From DASRHT01 sp035650355 (lineage in GTDB: Bacteria > Chloroflexota > Ktedonobacteria > Ktedonobacterales > Ktedonobacteraceae), in NCBI GenBank assembly GCA_035650355.1, contig DASRHT010000081.1:1-64000 (forward strand): a stretch of 64,000 nucleotides of DNA. Direction: 5' to 3'. The translations under genes and the position numbers were made by a program. The notes beneath the pieces were generated by a model that worked only from the letters and a program-made list of their open reading frames with translations, made no database searches and was not told the DNA's origin. Below are positions 25,433 through 34,223 of this stretch, piece by piece; positions within the stretch are counted from its first letter, which is position 1, and each line of letters begins with the position of its first letter.

Positions 25433-26764
25433 ATGAAACAACGACGCATCGGGCTATTATTACTTTTGCTCCTGGTCAACCTGGTCGCATGCAGCCCGGG
25501 CCACCTGGGCAGCAATGTGATTGCTTTTATACGTGATGGGCAGTTATGGACGATTGACCCCGATGGAGCCAACGCCTTCGCGGTTTTCTCCGCGAACATC
25601 CCTGTCATCGGGTATAACTGGTCTCCTAATCACCAATTGCTCGCGTTTCGTACCCTGGACTCAGATTTTGCCAAAACTCCGGCAGCGAAAAATCTTGCCT
25701 CCGCTGCCATCACCGGGCTGATTGGAGACGAGCCCAGCACAGTTAATACTATCGGGGTCGATGGCGGCACGCCTATTCCCATCGCTTTTTCCAGCCCGGA
25801 TGTCGCCTATAGTAACCCTATGTGGGCAATTACTAACGCACGCCTACTCTACCGCCAGTCCCCCAAACAACCCCCTCGTCATCTCAACGACGTGATCTGG
25901 TGGGTATCACAAAACGACCAGCCGGGAGGCATTGCAATCAAATCACTCCCCAATAGCTACTCCATCCCGTCCCTATCATATCAAAAACAGATGGCTATAG
26001 GAAATTCAGAGCATGGCATATTCACGACGACGCTGGCCGGTACGAATTTGCGAGATATTTCAACGGGCCCGCTTCCAGGTCATCCCCTACCAGCCACTCT
26101 GGAGCGTGTATTATGGCAGCCTGCACATCAGGACGCCAGCTTTTTATATGCTGTCCCTGCCCCATCACATGGCTCGTCTACAGGGCAACTTATGGTACAA
26201 TTGATCCTGGGGACCGTGAATGGTCAGACTACCGTGCTTACCACATGCACCTGCGTTCAATTTTCCTGGTCGCCTGATGGCAACCATCTTCTCTATAGTA
26301 CAGGAACCACTTATACTATAAATAACCTCAGCGATCACACCTCTTTTGATATTGGCGGGGCAGCCAACAGTGTGCCTTACTGGTCACCGGATAGTCAGTT
26401 TCTTTTGCTTGATGGGCAGCACACTCTCACACTGGTACGAGTTGCAACGCAGCAACGGACGCTCTTGCTTAGCGATGATGCATCAGCCGCTGTGGGAACC
26501 TCCAACGCCCCACAACCAGCCGCCTCAACGCTATTGCAACCAACAGCTAACAGCTTATGGGCAGCCGATAGCCGCCATTTTCTCTTTCTAACTCGTGGGC
26601 GCTTACAATGGCAGGGGCAGCCGTTAAAAAGCGGTCAAGGGCTTTATACTGTGGCAATCGACAATCTTGGTCACCCTCAAGGCTTGCCCGGCGTGGTAGA
26701 TCAGGGCAAGGATACGCAACCGGGGTGGACATATCAAGATGCCAACACGTCATTTCTGTATTAA
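25433..26764 (+). CDS. Lipoprotein with TolB/WD40-like beta-propeller
   Basis: The 443-residue lipoprotein starts at ATG 25433 with a basic n-region and a leucine-rich core ending in the lipobox LVAC. The first segment after it, NVIAFIRDGQLWTIDPDG, is the TolB/WD40-like blade signature. It recurs in the forms YNWSPNHQLLAFRT, FSWSPDGNHLLYST, YWSPDSQFLLLDG and WAADSRHFLFLT, suggesting a six- or seven-bladed propeller. Such proteins act as extracellular protein-binding scaffolds. A perfect TATAAT lies at 25423-25428, only five bases before the ATG, so a short or leaderless message is possible. The frame is open to 25364, but the signal peptide decides the start. Confidence 0.8.
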   Translation: MKQRRIGLLLLLLLVNLVACSPGHLGSNVIAFIRDGQLWTIDPDGANAFAVFSANIPVIGYNWSPNHQLLAFRTLDSDFAKTPAAKNLASAAITGLIGDEPSTVNTIGVDGGTPIPIAFSSPDVAYSNPMWAITNARLLYRQSPKQPPRHLNDVIWWVSQNDQPGGIAIKSLPNSYSIPSLSYQKQMAIGNSEHGIFTTTLAGTNLRDISTGPLPGHPLPATLERVLWQPAHQDASFLYAVPAPSHGSSTGQLMVQLILGTVNGQTTVLTTCTCVQFSWSPDGNHLLYSTGTTYTINNLSDHTSFDIGGAANSVPYWSPDSQFLLLDGQHTLTLVRVATQQRTLLLSDDASAAVGTSNAPQPAASTLLQPTANSLWAADSRHFLFLTRGRLQWQGQPLKSGQGLYTVAIDNLGHPQGLPGVVDQGKDTQPGWTYQDANTSFLY

Positions 26765-26842
26765 GCAGGATCAATGAGAAGTACAAGCGCATTTTGCGCA
26801 GACTGCTATTTTTTAGATAGCAAGATGGAGGTGTATTGCAAT

Positions 26843-27028
26843 ATGCATAAGTCAGGTCCAAAGAATCAATCGTTCGATGCAGTAGAAGATGATAATGAAT
26901 ATGATACAATGGAGCTTCTAGAGCGTCTGGAAACGTTGCGCGAAGACATGGAGGATCTTGGTGTTACCACGCTGGCGGAGGTGATCCAGCGTATCGAAGA
27001 GCTGCATCGACAAATGGATGAGGCGTAA
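26843..27028 (+). CDS. Small acidic helical protein of unknown function
   Basis: This is a 61-residue protein with ATG 26843 placed nine bases after GGAGGTG. The first 20 residues are polar. The remainder is a continuous charged helix with heptad-like leucines (MELLERLETLREDMEDLGVTTLAEVIQRIEELHRQM), so a coiled-coil dimer is likely. I do not recognise the family. It is 78 bp behind the propeller lipoprotein and is followed by a hairpin. The strong ribosome site and codon use support it as a real gene despite its size. Confidence 0.65.
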   Translation: MHKSGPKNQSFDAVEDDNEYDTMELLERLETLREDMEDLGVTTLAEVIQRIEELHRQMDEA

Positions 27029-27048
27029 GGTCACATGAACTGCTCAGG

Positions 27049-27087
27049 GGGTAAGCGTGTGCAGCAACTGCCATACGCTTACCCTTT
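27049..27087 (+). terminator. Hairpin terminator after the small helical protein gene
   Basis: GGGTAAGCGT 27049-27058 pairs with ACGCTTACCC 27075-27084, followed by TTT. The stem is strong and the T-run short. It separates convergent genes. Confidence 0.7.
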
Positions 27088-27107
27088 CAATTCAAATAAG
27101 AAGAATG

Positions 27108-27578
27108 CTACGCAGTTACCGTGATAGTTCCTGTAGCACTACTAGTAGCACCTTCTGGTTGATTATTTTGCCTCTGTACCAGAGTACTTGTATAGGTATA
27201 GGTACCGGCAGTGCTAAAAGTCATATGAAAGGTGTTATCAGTAGAACCACTACGTGGAACAATGCTCGACGAGGAAAAAACACCTGAAGGAGTGCTCGCC
27301 AGCAAGTGGTTTTCGTCTGAATTATTGACCCATTTAACGGTTGTTCCGGCTTTGATCGTCATGGTCTGAGGATCGAAAGCGTAAATATCATGCCCTCCAG
27401 CTTTCTCAGTGATCGTGATAGTTACGACATTGCCTGATGAGGTGTTTGAGCTGGATGAAGAAGTCGCCGGGGAGCCTGCACCACCACAAGCGGTAACGAT
27501 CAGGGCCAGGATCAGCAAACAAAACGATGTTGTCCAGATGACCGCCTGGCGGGTTGGTTGAACGAAAGATTTTGGCAT
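27108..27578 (-). CDS. Cupredoxin-like lipoprotein lacking the usual copper ligands
   Basis: The 156-residue lipoprotein starts at ATG 27578 (AAAGGAG upstream) and has a transmembrane-like signal ending in the lipobox IVTAC. After a Ser/Thr/Asn stalk, a cupredoxin fold follows: FDPQTMTIKAGTTVKWVNNSDENHLLAS carries the first ligand His. The closing strand is AGTYTYTSTLVQRQNN where plastocyanin-like proteins have Y-x-C-x2-H-x2-M. Cys, second His and Met are all absent, so type-1 copper binding is unlikely. Compare the complete relative at 60231-60689. It may be a structural or ligand-binding derivative. An interrupted palindrome at 27651-27669 may control it. Confidence 0.75.
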   Translation of the reverse strand: MPKSFVQPTRQAVIWTTSFCLLILALIVTACGGAGSPATSSSSSNTSSGNVVTITITEKAGGHDIYAFDPQTMTIKAGTTVKWVNNSDENHLLASTPSGVFSSSSIVPRSGSTDNTFHMTFSTAGTYTYTSTLVQRQNNQPEGATSSATGTITVTA

Positions 27579-27650
27579 ACGAAATATGCTCCTTTCATAG
27601 AATCGAAGGACAACTGACGAGTCGTTATCAGGTTGTCCGCTTGTCTTTCC

Positions 27651-27669
27651 GGCAATTGTAACAATTGCC
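27651..27669. promoter_or_regulatory. Interrupted palindrome upstream of the cupredoxin-like gene
   Basis: GGCAATTGT 27651-27659 and ACAATTGCC 27661-27669 are perfect inverted halves around one central base. They lie about 73 bases before the leftward start codon. This is a plausible dimeric regulator site; the regulator is unknown. Confidence 0.45.
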
Positions 27670-27980
27670 AGAATCATCATTCACAAATAAGGGGAGTAGT
27701 GTAATGAAGAATCGTCTCTCACCATACTCCTTTTACCCGGTATGCTCCTGTTACTCGTTCGCTCAATAGAAGCAAAACATGTGCTAATATGCATACCAGA
27801 TTATTCTGCTCTATCCTGCTTTGTTCTAGACCAGAATATTTTATTTTGTGACTACTGGAGGGATAATACTACACACTTTCTTTTTTTTCGCATACCAGGC
27901 TCTCCCCTTTAGCATGAAAGTACTATTGCGAGAAAAGCAACCTCCGCCAGGGCGCCTCGCTACTAGTAACAATTTATAAA

Positions 27981-28008
27981 GAGGCCCTGGCAAATACGCC
28001 AGAGCCTC
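27981..28008 (-). terminator. Terminator of the liv operon
   Basis: GAGGC/GCCTC and CTGGC/GCCAG form a stem with a one-base symmetric interruption around a 6-base loop. Read leftward it is followed by a T/A-rich tail beginning TTTATAAATT. It lies about 34 bases past the livF stop. Confidence 0.75.
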
Positions 28009-28041
28009 CTGCAATGCTGTTTTTATCAGGAACTATAGTGG

Positions 28042-28749
28042 TTAGCCGCCCCCCAGGTATGCCTGACGCACCAGATCATTTGTCAGAAGATTGTTTGCAG
28101 TATCGCTCAGCACAATTTTGCCCGTTTGTAGCACATATCCACGATCTGCCAGGCTCAACGCCATAGAAGCATTTTGCTCCACCAGAAAGATTGTCACGCC
28201 TTCGGAGCGAATTCGCAGAATCGTATTAAATACCGTCTCCACCAGAATGGGTGAGAGTCCCATTGAGGGCTCATCCATACAAATCATCTTCGGGCGAGAC
28301 ATCAAAGCGCGACCCATTGCCAGCATCTGTTGTTCTCCGCCGGACATCGTTCCTGCGACCTGTTTCAGACGTTCCTGGATACGGGGAAAAACCTGACAGA
28401 CATGATCGAGATCTTCTTTAATCTCAGCTCTGTTGCGACGGCTATATGCGCCCATCTCAAGGTTTTCAAGCACGGTCATACGAGGAAAAATGCGGCGCGC
28501 TTCAGGTACCAACGACAGACCGGAGCTAACAATGTCGCCGGTCAGTTTGCGCTCAATTGGCTGCTCTTCAAATAAAACGGAGCCGGCGCGAGGGCGAACC
28601 AATCCAAATATTGTCTTCATGGTCGTGGTCTTGCCAGCCGCATTTGCGCCTAGCAGACACACGATCTCCCCCTTGTTCACTTCAAGCGAAACATCTTGCA
28701 GGATGTGGCTTGGGCCATAATAGGTATTTACATTGACGAGTTTTAACAT
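28042..28749 (-). CDS. livF: Branched-chain amino-acid ABC transporter ATP-binding protein LivF
   Basis: This 235-residue ATPase fits LivF in length and in its compact C-terminus. Walker A is GANAAGKTT and the opening YYGPSHILQDVSLEV is LivF-like. The signature TMSGGEQQMLAMGRALMSRPK runs straight into Walker B ICMDEPSMGLSP, and IFLVEQNASMALSLADRGYVL is the family's H-loop region, with Asn-Ala in place of His. I chose ATG 28749 rather than 28761 because GAGG sits seven bases before it. It is last in the livK-H-M-G-F operon and powers the importer together with LivG. Confidence 0.93.
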   Translation of the reverse strand: MLKLVNVNTYYGPSHILQDVSLEVNKGEIVCLLGANAAGKTTTMKTIFGLVRPRAGSVLFEEQPIERKLTGDIVSSGLSLVPEARRIFPRMTVLENLEMGAYSRRNRAEIKEDLDHVCQVFPRIQERLKQVAGTMSGGEQQMLAMGRALMSRPKMICMDEPSMGLSPILVETVFNTILRIRSEGVTIFLVEQNASMALSLADRGYVLQTGKIVLSDTANNLLTNDLVRQAYLGGG

Positions 28750-28826
28750 TGTAAACCTCATAGTTCCCGCCGTGGCTTTTCAGAAAAGCAGGAAAGCCAT
28801 GCAGAGAACATCGTCTCCCCTCTGAA

Positions 28827-29678
28827 TTACTCAGCAGCTCCCTGATCATTTGTAGTGGCCTTGCCCAGATAGGCGGCAATCACCTTCTCATCGCGCCGCA
28901 CCTGTTCGGGCAGCCCTTCGGCGATTTTGCGACCGTAGTCAAGCACAGCGATGCGATCCGAGATGCCCATTGTGACCGTCAGTTTATGCTCAATCAACAG
29001 GATCGTCAGTCCTAACTCATCGCGTAAGCGCCGTACGTATTTCACGGCCTCCAGGGTCTCGGCCTCATTCATACCGGCGGTCGGCTCATCCAGCAGGAGC
29101 ACTTTAGGGCTGGCCGCCAGGGCTCGTGCAATCTCGACCCGACGTCGCTCTGCATAAGAGAGGTTCACCACATATTCTTCCTGCCGCTCTAACAAAGCAG
29201 TGCCAAAAAAGCCAAGCAAGTCAATGGCCCGTTTGCGAGCCTCTTCTTCTTCCCGCAGAACGCTCGGCGGACGAAATAGCGACCCCAACAAGCCCGCTTT
29301 GAGCCGCGTATGCTGCCCGACAAGGACATTCTCCAGCACCGTCATATTATTGAACAGGCGAATATTCTGAAAGGTGCGCGTAATCCCTCGCATCACCACC
29401 TGATCGGGATTAAGGCCAACCAGCGACTTTCCCTCCAGAGAGATATTGCCCGACGTTGGACGATAAATGCCGGTGATAAGATTAAAAACGGTCGTCTTGC
29501 CAGCGCCATTCGGGCCAATAATGCTTACAATCTCTCTCGGGCGAACGACCAGATTCACTTTTTCTACCGCAGTCAGGCCGCCAAACTGTTTAGTTACCGC
29601 GCTCAGCTCCAGCAAAGGATCGCTCGCTGACTGCATAGCATCAAGATCACCTGCGAGCCTGGTACGATTCGTACTCAT
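28827..29678 (-). CDS. livG: Branched-chain amino-acid ABC transporter ATP-binding protein LivG
   Basis: The 283-residue protein is a LivG-type ATPase. It has Walker A GPNGAGKTTVFNLITG, the LivG-specific GITRTFQNIRLFNNMTVLENV, a signature NLSYAERRRVEIARAL where the usual LSGG reads LSYAE as in LivG proteins, Walker B VLLLDEPTAGMNE, and IEHKLTVTMGISDRI. A short N-terminal extension of 30 residues precedes the ABC domain. ATG 29678 has GAAGAGG upstream. The gene starts 22 bp after livM ends and pairs with LivF in the same operon. Confidence 0.93.
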   Translation of the reverse strand: MSTNRTRLAGDLDAMQSASDPLLELSAVTKQFGGLTAVEKVNLVVRPREIVSIIGPNGAGKTTVFNLITGIYRPTSGNISLEGKSLVGLNPDQVVMRGITRTFQNIRLFNNMTVLENVLVGQHTRLKAGLLGSLFRPPSVLREEEEARKRAIDLLGFFGTALLERQEEYVVNLSYAERRRVEIARALAASPKVLLLDEPTAGMNEAETLEAVKYVRRLRDELGLTILLIEHKLTVTMGISDRIAVLDYGRKIAEGLPEQVRRDEKVIAAYLGKATTNDQGAAE

Positions 29679-29700
29679 AATACCTCTTCTTCCTTGACTG

Positions 29701-31701
29701 TTACTCAACGCGTACTTCCGACTCAAACACAGCCGATCCGGGTGGTACATCCAGCGAACCAACTTCCGCAGTCTCCCCTTCGGCGCGATGTAACTCGCGT
29801 CGCCTCCTTGCGCTAGGAATAAGCCCCTCTGGTCGGAAGATCATCACCGATACCAGAATAATGCCAAAGATCAGATTACGGATGCTGCCGAACGTGAAGC
29901 CAGGGATAAGCTGTTGAATGGCATGCAGGATGTTATTTGGGTCCGAAGCGATGGTATCAAGCTGCGCCAGGATAAACAGATTGATCGAATACACAGCCAG
30001 GGCGCCTACGATCACACCGGGGATACTGCCCAGGCCGCCAATGACCACCATAGCCAGGTAGATAATCGAATCTGCCGAGCTAAAGTTATCGGGTGAGACA
30101 GTGCCAAGCTTTGCTGCATGGTAGACGCCTGCGACGCCGGAGAAGAAAGCCCCTGCACCAAAGGCCAGCAGTTTGGTATTGGCAAGATTGATTCCTGATG
30201 AAGATGCAGCAATCTCATCCTCGCGGATCGCAACCCAGGCCCGCCCCAGACGGGAGTCACGCAGGCGAACATTAGCGAAGATTGAGAGGGCAATCAGGGC
30301 CAGGATCAAGTAGTAGTATGGGATAGGAGTATAGCTATGCCAATCAATTCCGGGGAAATAGGGGGAATAGACACCAACAATGCCATTGGTCCCATTGGTA
30401 TACTTATCCAGTTCAAGGAAGAAGATCGGGATAATCTCACCGAAGCCCAGCGTCACGATAGCGAGGTAGTCTCCGCGCAAGCGGAGCGTGGGCACCCCAA
30501 AGACGACCGCCCAGAAGGCGGCTATGAGAGCAGCGACAATAATCATAGGCCAGAAAAACCACGGCCAGATCTGCGGGTTGACCACAATGCTGGTCACTAC
30601 GGTAAACTGCGTCGAGCCGACCAGCCCCCAGGCATAGGAACCTATAGCAAAGAAGGCAACGTAGCCAAGATCGAGCAGGCCCGCGAAGCCAACCACGATG
30701 TTGAGGCCAAGTGCGAGAATCACATAGAAGCCTGCATCCCCATAACCAGACAGGCGCCCGTTCGTCCCGGGGCCAAACAGGATAGGATCAAGTACTGGGT
30801 AGAAGAGAACGAAAGCCACAAGAATGGTTAGATAAAACCGCTGTGCGCCTGTGCTACGCAAGGGCAGATCATTCGGCACCAGGTCTTTCGCTTCTTCCTT
30901 AGCTCGACTGGCGGAAAGACTCTGCAACTGGCGCCGCTTACTGACGCGGCCATTCGTCTTTTTTGCCACACCATTCTCTTCGGCTTTCGCGTTGAGCGTG
31001 CGACGCAGGGCAACCATACCGCCTAGTCTGCCGAGGAAATAGCCTGCAACAGGCAATAGCAGTGTCCGAACGACTACCCACGCCAGAAGAACAGGAGGAA
31101 ATGAGTTTGGATCAGAGATATAAAAGACGATATCCGCGATTAAGGAGATAACGGAGAACGTCATCCCGAACCAGAATCCCCCGATGGCAGCTTTGCTCAT
31201 GAGAAGGGCGCGCTTCTCCGCATCAATCACTTGCAAGCTCTCCAGGGGGAGAGGAGGAACGTAATGGCGCAGTTTGCGTACATATTTTCTCAGCAAGAAG
31301 TAGAGCGGCCAGATGATCGCACAGAGGGCCAGACCAATCAACAGGTTATTCGTGAGAATGATCAGCAGAAGGGGAACCATCACGAAAACCAGGACATCGA
31401 GCCATAACTCAACGATCCCGCGATGGCCCGTATCAGCAGCGACGAGATAGCCGATAAGAGCCATCACCGTCGCATAAAAAAGCAAAATAAAAATACCCGC
31501 CTGGATGACTGTTGAAGTGGTGAACTGTGTACTTTGGGGCAAGAAAACGCCAAGCAGCACATTATTAACAATCTCCTCACCGCTCCAGACAAAAGTAAAC
31601 ACGGCTAGAGGAACGACGAGCGCGACAATCCATTTGAGCAGGAGCCAGCGCAGGTCGCGATCAGGGAGAAGCAGGCGAGCGCCAGTAGAAATTGAAGACA
31701 C
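29701..31701 (-). CDS. livM: LivM permease with a large extra N-terminal membrane region
   Basis: At 666 residues this is about twice the usual LivM length of 300-350. The second half, from about residue 290, is an ordinary LivM: YVILALGLNIVVGFAGLLDLGYVAFFAIG and DYLAIVTLGFGEI, with the EAA-like loop RLGRAWVAIREDEIAASSSG. The first 250 residues hold about six hydrophobic helices in two groups. A charged cytoplasmic linker of about 45 residues (KKTNGRVSKRRQLQSLS) follows. I do not recognise the added region. It is not an evident LivH copy, and livH exists separately next door. Position and neighbours make it the operon's LivM. Confidence 0.88.
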   Translation of the reverse strand: MSSISTGARLLLPDRDLRWLLLKWIVALVVPLAVFTFVWSGEEIVNNVLLGVFLPQSTQFTTSTVIQAGIFILLFYATVMALIGYLVAADTGHRGIVELWLDVLVFVMVPLLLIILTNNLLIGLALCAIIWPLYFLLRKYVRKLRHYVPPLPLESLQVIDAEKRALLMSKAAIGGFWFGMTFSVISLIADIVFYISDPNSFPPVLLAWVVVRTLLLPVAGYFLGRLGGMVALRRTLNAKAEENGVAKKTNGRVSKRRQLQSLSASRAKEEAKDLVPNDLPLRSTGAQRFYLTILVAFVLFYPVLDPILFGPGTNGRLSGYGDAGFYVILALGLNIVVGFAGLLDLGYVAFFAIGSYAWGLVGSTQFTVVTSIVVNPQIWPWFFWPMIIVAALIAAFWAVVFGVPTLRLRGDYLAIVTLGFGEIIPIFFLELDKYTNGTNGIVGVYSPYFPGIDWHSYTPIPYYYLILALIALSIFANVRLRDSRLGRAWVAIREDEIAASSSGINLANTKLLAFGAGAFFSGVAGVYHAAKLGTVSPDNFSSADSIIYLAMVVIGGLGSIPGVIVGALAVYSINLFILAQLDTIASDPNNILHAIQQLIPGFTFGSIRNLIFGIILVSVMIFRPEGLIPSARRRRELHRAEGETAEVGSLDVPPGSAVFESEVRVE

Positions 31702-31761
31702 GGTTTCACCACCTCGCTTCCAAAAGAAAATGCACTAATTGCCTCATAGACATTCTCATCG

Positions 31762-32709
31762 TTAGACCTTCTCCGGCGTTTGCTGACCGAAGAGGCCAGA
31801 GGGACGGAAGACCAAGATGAGGATCAGGATACCAAAGATAATCGCTCGTGACCAGGGGTCGCCTCCATGTGGTAAGACCGTGTCGGGAATCAACGTTACC
31901 AGTGACTCGATCACCCCGATCAATATTCCTCCCAGCATCGCGCCCACAATGTTGCCGATACCGCCCAGCACAGCGGCAGTAAAGGCGATCAGTCCAAGCT
32001 GAAAGCCAATGATAAAAATCGTGCTTCCAAATTGCAGGCCATAGATGAAGCCCGCAGCCCCTGCTAACCCGGCGCCAATGAAGAAAGTAAATGAAATAAT
32101 GCGATCCACATTCACGCCCATTAGAGCCGCAGCTTCACGATCCTGGGCCACAGCCCGCATTGCGCGTCCGAGTTTTGTACTCGTTACCATCCATTGTAGG
32201 GCAATCATTAAGACAACAGCGACAAAGAACACAAATATATAAATGCTGTTAATCACTATAGGACCTGCATGGAGAAAAACTGAGGGAAACACTTGAGGAA
32301 ATGGAATATTGGTATCACCTTTCCAGAGTTTGCCAAGATCTTCCAGGATTAGAGAGACACCAATTGCAGAAATAAGAGGGGCAAGACGTGGGGCATTTCG
32401 TAGTGGACGATAGGCTATCCATTCAATCACGACTCCCAACACAGCACACAAGAGCATCGCCCCTAGGCAGGTAACAATCATTATTCCTGCGAGCGCCAAA
32501 CCGGTAGGAGGTGTCGAGGTAGTTGTCACCCCAAATAGCCCAAAAATAACGATGGAAAAAAGGGTACCCATCATGAAGATATCGCCGTGGGCAAAGTTGA
32601 TCAACTCGATAATCCCGTACACCATCGTGTATCCCAAAGCGATAAGAGCATAAATTGCGCCTGTGGCCAATCCAACGACCAGTAACTGCAACACCAGCGT
32701 CAGTGACAT
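31762..32709 (-). CDS. livH: Branched-chain amino-acid ABC transporter permease LivH
   Basis: The 315-residue permease has about eight transmembrane helices and the LivH hallmarks. These are YALIALGYTMVYGIIELINFAHGD near 25-50, the cytoplasmic loop TKLGRAMRAVAQDREAAALMGV (EAA loop) near 205, and GGIGNIVGAMLGGILIGVIE near 255. It forms the channel with LivM. I placed the start at ATG 32709, because residues before it are polar and not conserved and because AGGA lies about 11 bases upstream. It follows livK after a hairpin at 32834-32867 and precedes livM by 60 bp. Confidence 0.93.
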   Translation of the reverse strand: MSLTLVLQLLVVGLATGAIYALIALGYTMVYGIIELINFAHGDIFMMGTLFSIVIFGLFGVTTTSTPPTGLALAGIMIVTCLGAMLLCAVLGVVIEWIAYRPLRNAPRLAPLISAIGVSLILEDLGKLWKGDTNIPFPQVFPSVFLHAGPIVINSIYIFVFFVAVVLMIALQWMVTSTKLGRAMRAVAQDREAAALMGVNVDRIISFTFFIGAGLAGAAGFIYGLQFGSTIFIIGFQLGLIAFTAAVLGGIGNIVGAMLGGILIGVIESLVTLIPDTVLPHGGDPWSRAIIFGILILILVFRPSGLFGQQTPEKV

Positions 32710-32833
32710 CTTTGTGAAATCCTGCCTTCCTGGCAAATAGTTACACTCATCTTGCTGCTTCACCGATAAAGCATAAAGGCAGGAGTAGCCTTATAACAGA
32801 GCTATTGACTACTCCCAATGCTACCGCGACTGA

Positions 32834-32867
32834 CAAGCGAGGGAATACTTTCTTATGCCCTCGCTTG
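32834..32867 (-). terminator. Hairpin between livK and livH
   Basis: A 10-bp perfect stem, CAAGCGAGGG 32834-32843 with CCCTCGCTTG 32858-32867, encloses a 14-base loop. No T-run follows in the leftward direction. It is therefore more likely an mRNA 3'-end stabiliser or partial attenuator that raises livK over livHMGF than a full terminator. Confidence 0.6.
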
Positions 32868-32894
32868 CAGCTCAACAGCAATTTATCAGGATTG

Positions 32895-34223
32895 TTACCC
32901 TATATTGACCTGGGTAACAGTTGTCCAACCATCAGCCACATTGACATCGCCAATAGTTTTGATCGTGATGACACGATTCGTTGTATCGCCATTCTGATCA
33001 AAGGTATGATGGCCTGTTACACCGGTATAGTCAATCCCCTGGATAGCATCAATGACGGCTTGACGGAATGTCTTAGCAGTAGCAGCATCGCCCGAGTCCT
33101 TTGGCGGTACAGCCCCTTTAGACATGGCCGTTTTGATGGCCTGAATGATAATCTTTGCGCAGTCATAGGAGCCGCCGCTATAAGACGAGATGTTGTTCGC
33201 TCCATATTTGGCGCTATACGCCGAAATGAAGTTCTGCGCAACGCCACCCAATTTTGTGATATCCACCGCCGCGACAGAAGTGAAGACGTCACCGCCGCCC
33301 AGAGGTTTAATGGCTTTGGCGAAGGCGCTGGTTTGAGTACCATCGCCGGCAATGAATGGGGTATTTTTCAACGCGGGCACCTGCATCATCTGCTCACGGA
33401 TGAGGGTGCCACCGGTTGAGTCATTACCACCGAAGAAGATTACATCAGGGTTAGCCGTTGCAGCCGCCGTAAGTAAATTCACAAAGGAAGTCGTGGTTGG
33501 CGGAACGCTCTTATGGTCAATGACTGTACCACCAAGATTCTTCCATTCATTTTCGAAAGCGCCCGCAATGCCGACGCCGTAGGTCTCGGTATCATCGATG
33601 ATGTATACCTTCTTATACCCTTTTGTCTTGAAGCCAAAATCTGCCAGCGCGCCTCCCTGATAGAAATCGCGGGTGGCAATGCGGAAATAGGTCACTTTCC
33701 CAGTTGGCCGATACGTCGGGATTTTATTATTCTGCCCGCCGCACTCGCTTGCTGGGGTTGTCTGAGTCAGGCAGTCATTGGTGTTAGCTGGACTGATAAG
33801 AGCGATAGGCGCCTGATTCGCGACCGGCAACTCGGAGACAGCCACACTACTATTCAACGGCCCAACGACGCCTGCAACCTGGGCATCGCCAATCAAATCG
33901 GTGATATTCTTCTGGCCAGTTGCACCATCGTGTGTGCCCTGCGGGCCAACATCATCCTTAGGGACGAATACAAAGTTCACATTTGGAATGACATGGTTAG
34001 CATTAGCTTCATCAACCGCTAAATGAGCGCCATTTTCGGCAGGTTTTCCAGCGCTCGCATCTCCACCGGTAGTCGGAAAATCAGAGCCAATTTTGATGAC
34101 TATCGGACCACTATTACTGCCACCAGGATTACCACCAGTACCTGCACCGCAAGCAGCTAGCAATGCCAGCAATAGAGGAATAGCCATTGCCAGGGCAAAA
34201 ATACGTGACCTACGTTTTTGCAT
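32895..34223 (-). CDS. livK: Branched-chain amino-acid-binding lipoprotein (LivK-like)
   Basis: This 442-residue protein starts at ATG 34223 (GGAGG upstream). It has a signal with core ALAMAIPLLLALLAAC, so Cys is lipidated and the mature protein is tethered outside the membrane. The rest is a type I periplasmic-binding fold of the Leu/Ile/Val family: IKIGSDFPTTGGDASAGKPAENGAHLAVDEAN, then a cleft motif VAGVVGPLNSSVAVSELPVANQAPIALISPANT split over two strands. YGVGIAGAFENEW and GVTGHHTFDQNGD near the C-terminus are typical. It would deliver branched-chain or related amino acids to LivHMGF. It is first in the operon, and a hairpin after it probably sets a higher dose. Confidence 0.9.
   Translation of the reverse strand: MQKRRSRIFALAMAIPLLLALLAACGAGTGGNPGGSNSGPIVIKIGSDFPTTGGDASAGKPAENGAHLAVDEANANHVIPNVNFVFVPKDDVGPQGTHDGATGQKNITDLIGDAQVAGVVGPLNSSVAVSELPVANQAPIALISPANTNDCLTQTTPASECGGQNNKIPTYRPTGKVTYFRIATRDFYQGGALADFGFKTKGYKKVYIIDDTETYGVGIAGAFENEWKNLGGTVIDHKSVPPTTTSFVNLLTAAATANPDVIFFGGNDSTGGTLIREQMMQVPALKNTPFIAGDGTQTSAFAKAIKPLGGGDVFTSVAAVDITKLGGVAQNFISAYSAKYGANNISSYSGGSYDCAKIIIQAIKTAMSKGAVPPKDSGDAATAKTFRQAVIDAIQGIDYTGVTGHHTFDQNGDTTNRVITIKTIGDVNVADGWTTVTQVNIG

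Larger units (their letters stand above)
27579..28041. other. 463-bp intergenic region
   Basis: This is the stretch between the cupredoxin-like gene and the end of livF. It contains an operator-like palindrome (27651-27669) and the liv operon terminator (27981-28008). The AT-rich middle (about 27700-27900) shows no coding or structural signal that I can support. Confidence 0.6.
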
